This document shows positions 5,871 to 9,485 of a stretch of 9,485 nucleotides of DNA, one piece after another (positions within the stretch are counted from its first letter, which is position 1; every line of letters begins with the position of its first letter). A model generated the notes under the pieces. That model had not been told where the DNA came from. It did no database searches and was given only the letters and a program-made list of their open reading frames with translations. Position numbers and translations under genes: made by a program. The stretch is taken from positions 1 to 9,485 of the forward strand of contig JAGRKR010000322.1 of assembly GCA_020442225.1 (NCBI GenBank). The letters are read 5' to 3'. This DNA comes from Hyphomicrobiaceae bacterium (GTDB lineage Bacteria > Pseudomonadota > Alphaproteobacteria > Rhizobiales > Hyphomicrobiaceae).

Positions 5871-7565
5871 ATGCATCTTCTGTTCCGCATCGTCTATGCC
5901 GCACATGCGAACGGCACGCACCACAAGCTGGCGCTCGACGCCCTGCGTTTCCTGCGCGCCGCGGACGGCGAGCAGTGGCAGCGGCTCTTTCTCAAGAACG
6001 CGCGCCTCTACCTGGATGGCTCCAAAGCGCCCGATACAGAGTTCAAGGACTTCAAGAATCACGTCCTGCATGTGCGGGATGGCTTGTGGGGCGGCGCGCC
6101 GGAGAAGGTGCGGAGCTGGTACGGGCATCTGGTCGAGGCGCTGCGGCTCGGGAACTGGGAGAACGCGGTCTACTGCGCCGGCGTGCTGAGCCACTACCTC
6201 ACCGATCCCATCCACCCCTTCCACACCGCGCAGTCGGAGGCCGAGAACAACGTCCATCGCGCCGTCGAGTGGAGCATCTCAAAGTCGTACGATGCGCTCT
6301 GGGCGCTCGACACCGCCGAGAAGCTGGCCGAGGCGCCGATCCTGACCGAGGGACCGAACTGGCTCGTCGAGCTGGTCTGCCGGAGTGCGGAGCTGTCGAA
6401 CCGTCACTACGAGAGCCTCATCGTCCACTATGACTTCCATCGGGGCCTGGTCGATCCGCCGGCCGGGCTCGATGCCAACGCCCGCCGCATCGTCGCCGGC
6501 CTCATCGGCTATGCCGCGCGCGCCATGGCCCTCGTGTTGGACAAGGCCATCGCCGAATCCGGCGCCAAGGCGCCCGAAGTGACGCTGACGGTCGAAAGCC
6601 TGCTCGCCACCCTGCAGATCCCGCTGAAATGGCTCACGCGCAAGCTTGCCGATGCCGAGGATCGCAAGCTCGTCGAGCGCATGTACGACGAGCTCCAGGC
6701 GACCGGGCGGGTCGAAGAGAACCTGCCCGAGGACGACAGGACCGTGCGCGATCTGCACCGCGCGCAGGTTCTTGCCAAGCAAGCGCGCACCGACGTCACC
6801 GAGCGCTTCCCCCTGCCGAAGCCGCGCAAGAAGCTCCCTCAGACGCCACTCGCGCGCCGGGAGCCGGCCGCGGCCGTACCGCCTGTCGTGGCGGAGCCGT
6901 CGCCGCGCCCTGTGATCGCATCCGTGCCGTCTCCGCTGCCGTCGCCGCCCCGCGCCGAGGCGGCGGCCACACCGGCCGCCAGGCCCGCAGACACGGCGCC
7001 GATCAAGGCCGCCGAGCCAGCTCCGCCTCCCTCGAGGGAAGGCGCGCGGTTCGCCCTGGCGTCGCTGGCGCCACGGGAGCCGACCGGGGACGTCGACGAA
7101 AGCAGGGACGCGGCAGCCCGTGAGGGACGGCGGTTCCGCCTTGCCAAAGACAGTCCCGTGGTGGACGCGCCGGCCATCGGACCGAAGACGGCGGATCGCC
7201 TGATGGCCGTCGGCATCGACACCGTTGCCGATCTGCTGGCTGCCGATCCGTCAGCTACGGCGGAGGCGGTCGCGGTGCGCCACATCAAGTCCGCAACCAT
7301 CGCCGACTGGCAGGATCAGGCGCGGCTGGTGTTGACCGTGCCCGGCCTGTCCGGCACGAATGCGCAACTCCTGGTTGGCGCGGGGTATCGGTCCGCCGAG
7401 GCCGTGGCCAAGGCCGAGCAGGGCGCTCTCCTGGCGGCGTTGCTGCGCTTCGTGCGGACGCCGGACGGCGAGCGGGTGCTGCGCTCGGGCTCGCCGCCCG
7501 ACATCGAGAAGGCGCTGGACCTCATCGCCAGGGCCAAGCAGGCCGATCTCGCCCGGGCAGCGTGA
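5871..7565 (+). CDS. Zinc-dependent phospholipase C-like domain fused to a C-terminal DUF4332/helix-hairpin-helix domain
   Basis: A 564-residue protein in three parts. Residues 1-300 resemble the all-helical zinc phospholipase C / S1-P1 nuclease fold. The motif HYLTDPIHPFH gives His108, Asp112 and His118, followed by His129-x3-Glu133. Upstream lie Asp55 (GSKAPD), His64/His67 (NHVLH) and His17/His18. Order and spacing match the zinc ligand set of Bacillus phospholipase C (Asp55, His69, His118, Asp122, His128, His142, Glu146), so a three-zinc site is plausible. About residues 315-425 form a Pro/Ala/Arg-rich, probably disordered linker. Residues 434-564 begin with a helix-hairpin-helix motif (PAIGPKTADRLMAVGI) typical of DUF4332-like domains, which suggests nucleic acid or protein binding. 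No signal peptide is visible, unlike secreted phospholipases C, so a cytoplasmic location is likely. The substrate could be a phospholipid, a nucleic acid or another phosphodiester. It is transcribed divergently from the transporters and followed by the thiamine leader. Confidence 0.82.
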   Translation: MHLLFRIVYAAHANGTHHKLALDALRFLRAADGEQWQRLFLKNARLYLDGSKAPDTEFKDFKNHVLHVRDGLWGGAPEKVRSWYGHLVEALRLGNWENAVYCAGVLSHYLTDPIHPFHTAQSEAENNVHRAVEWSISKSYDALWALDTAEKLAEAPILTEGPNWLVELVCRSAELSNRHYESLIVHYDFHRGLVDPPAGLDANARRIVAGLIGYAARAMALVLDKAIAESGAKAPEVTLTVESLLATLQIPLKWLTRKLADAEDRKLVERMYDELQATGRVEENLPEDDRTVRDLHRAQVLAKQARTDVTERFPLPKPRKKLPQTPLARREPAAAVPPVVAEPSPRPVIASVPSPLPSPPRAEAAATPAARPADTAPIKAAEPAPPPSREGARFALASLAPREPTGDVDESRDAAAREGRRFRLAKDSPVVDAPAIGPKTADRLMAVGIDTVADLLAADPSATAEAVAVRHIKSATIADWQDQARLVLTVPGLSGTNAQLLVGAGYRSAEAVAKAEQGALLAALLRFVRTPDGERVLRSGSPPDIEKALDLIARAKQADLARAA

Positions 7566-7580
7566 CATTGCCGTGACCTC

Positions 7581-7609
7581 TTGCAATCGCGTCCTGGTCG
7601 GCGCACATT
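7581..7609 (+). promoter_or_regulatory. Candidate promoter of the TPP riboswitch-thiC unit
   Basis: TTGCAA (7581-7586) and CACATT (7604-7609) are separated by 17 bases. The -35 match is fair and the -10 match is weak (3 of 6), but transcription would start near 7616, exactly where the riboswitch's first helix begins. The position makes it the best candidate here. Confidence 0.4.
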
Positions 7610-7615
7610 GAGCGT

Positions 7616-7712
7616 GTTCCGAGGGGGGCCGGCAGCAGCCGGCTGAGATGAGGCTGATGCCGCCTCGCCACCCTTTGAACCTGATCCGGGTCATGCCGGC
7701 GAAGGGACGGAC
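7616..7712 (+). promoter_or_regulatory. TPP riboswitch (THI element)
   Basis: This mRNA aptamer binds thiamine pyrophosphate and lowers expression of the downstream genes when thiamine is plentiful. Conserved elements are all present: CTGAGA (7643-7648), ACCCTTTGAACCTGATC (7670-7686), CCGGGTCATGCCGGCG and AAGGGA (7702-7707). Helices visible are P1 (TCCG 7618-7621 with CGGA 7708-7711), a GCCGGC/GCCGGC stem with an AGCA loop (7628-7643), and a side stem GAGGC/GCCTC (7650-7666). The G-run at 7623-7627 can pair with CCC at 7671-7673. thiC downstream is a classic target. No T-tract terminator follows, so control is more likely at translation initiation or by Rho than by intrinsic termination. Confidence 0.96.
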
Positions 7713-7739
7713 ACATGCGCTCCTCCGACGGATCATGAC

Positions 7740-7774
7740 CATCGATGGGACACCACGGCTTGCCGTGGTCGATG
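7740..7774 (+). other. Strong stem-loop between riboswitch and first gene
   Basis: ACCACGG (7752-7758) pairs with CCGTGGT (7763-7769) around a CTTG loop, and an outer CATCG/CGATG helix (7740-7744 with 7770-7774) closes it with a seven-base bulge on the 5' side. It lies 28 bases after riboswitch helix P1 and 24 bases before the first start codon. There is no T-run, so it is not an intrinsic terminator. It may belong to the expression platform, for instance by controlling access to the ribosome binding site at 7788-7795. Confidence 0.5.
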
Positions 7775-7798
7775 AAGGCCGTGGCCTGAGAAGGATGA

Positions 7799-9485
<1,687 letters not shown>

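Noticed and set aside
5774..6433. 219-codon open frame on the plus strand overlapping the phospholipase/DUF4332 gene start
   Set aside because: It is a shifted frame of that gene with an Arg/Ala-rich product; the zinc-ligand frame beginning at 5871 is the coding one.

Overview
The window is a GC-rich, densely coding bacterial chromosome segment. Protein styles (an FtsH paralogue with a short C-terminal tail, a 'GGITSGIVYP' patatin, a Zn-phospholipase/DUF4332 fusion) and the codon use suggest an alphaproteobacterium, perhaps Hyphomicrobiales or Rhodospirillales. That placement is inference: there is no rRNA or other marker gene here. No tRNA, rRNA, CRISPR array, insertion sequence or phage gene was seen.

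Layout. (1) 1-1250 (+): the C-terminal two thirds of an FtsH-type membrane AAA+ zinc protease, whose 5' end is outside the window. (2) 1251-1481: a 231-base gap with two hairpins and the ribosome binding site of the next gene. (3) 1482-3827 (+): a large patatin-like lipase whose catalytic domain is split by a block of four predicted membrane helices. (4) 3831-5684 (-): two tandem, clearly paralogous EamA/DMT-type transporters, convergent with the patatin gene and only 3 bases from it. (5) 5685-5870: a divergent intergenic region with a perfect 15-base palindrome. (6) 5871-7565 (+): a soluble protein that fuses an apparently complete zinc-dependent phospholipase C/S1-P1 nuclease-like domain, a proline/alanine-rich linker and a C-terminal helix-hairpin-helix (DUF4332-like) domain. 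(7) 7566-7798: a thiamine pyrophosphate (TPP) riboswitch leader with a plausible promoter and a strong downstream hairpin. (8) 7799-8215 (+): a small four-helix membrane protein. (9) 8227-9485 (+): the first 419 codons of thiC, cut by the window end.

How the genes fit together. The last block is the clearest unit: TPP riboswitch, small membrane protein, then thiC, with tight spacing between the two genes. An unrecognised membrane protein therefore lies as first gene under thiamine control, and it is the best candidate for something new. The left part combines a membrane protease, a membrane-anchored lipase, two drug/metabolite-type transporters and a second lipase/nuclease-like enzyme. A shared role in envelope or lipid homeostasis is possible but is only inference from proximity, because the genes lie in at least three transcription units.
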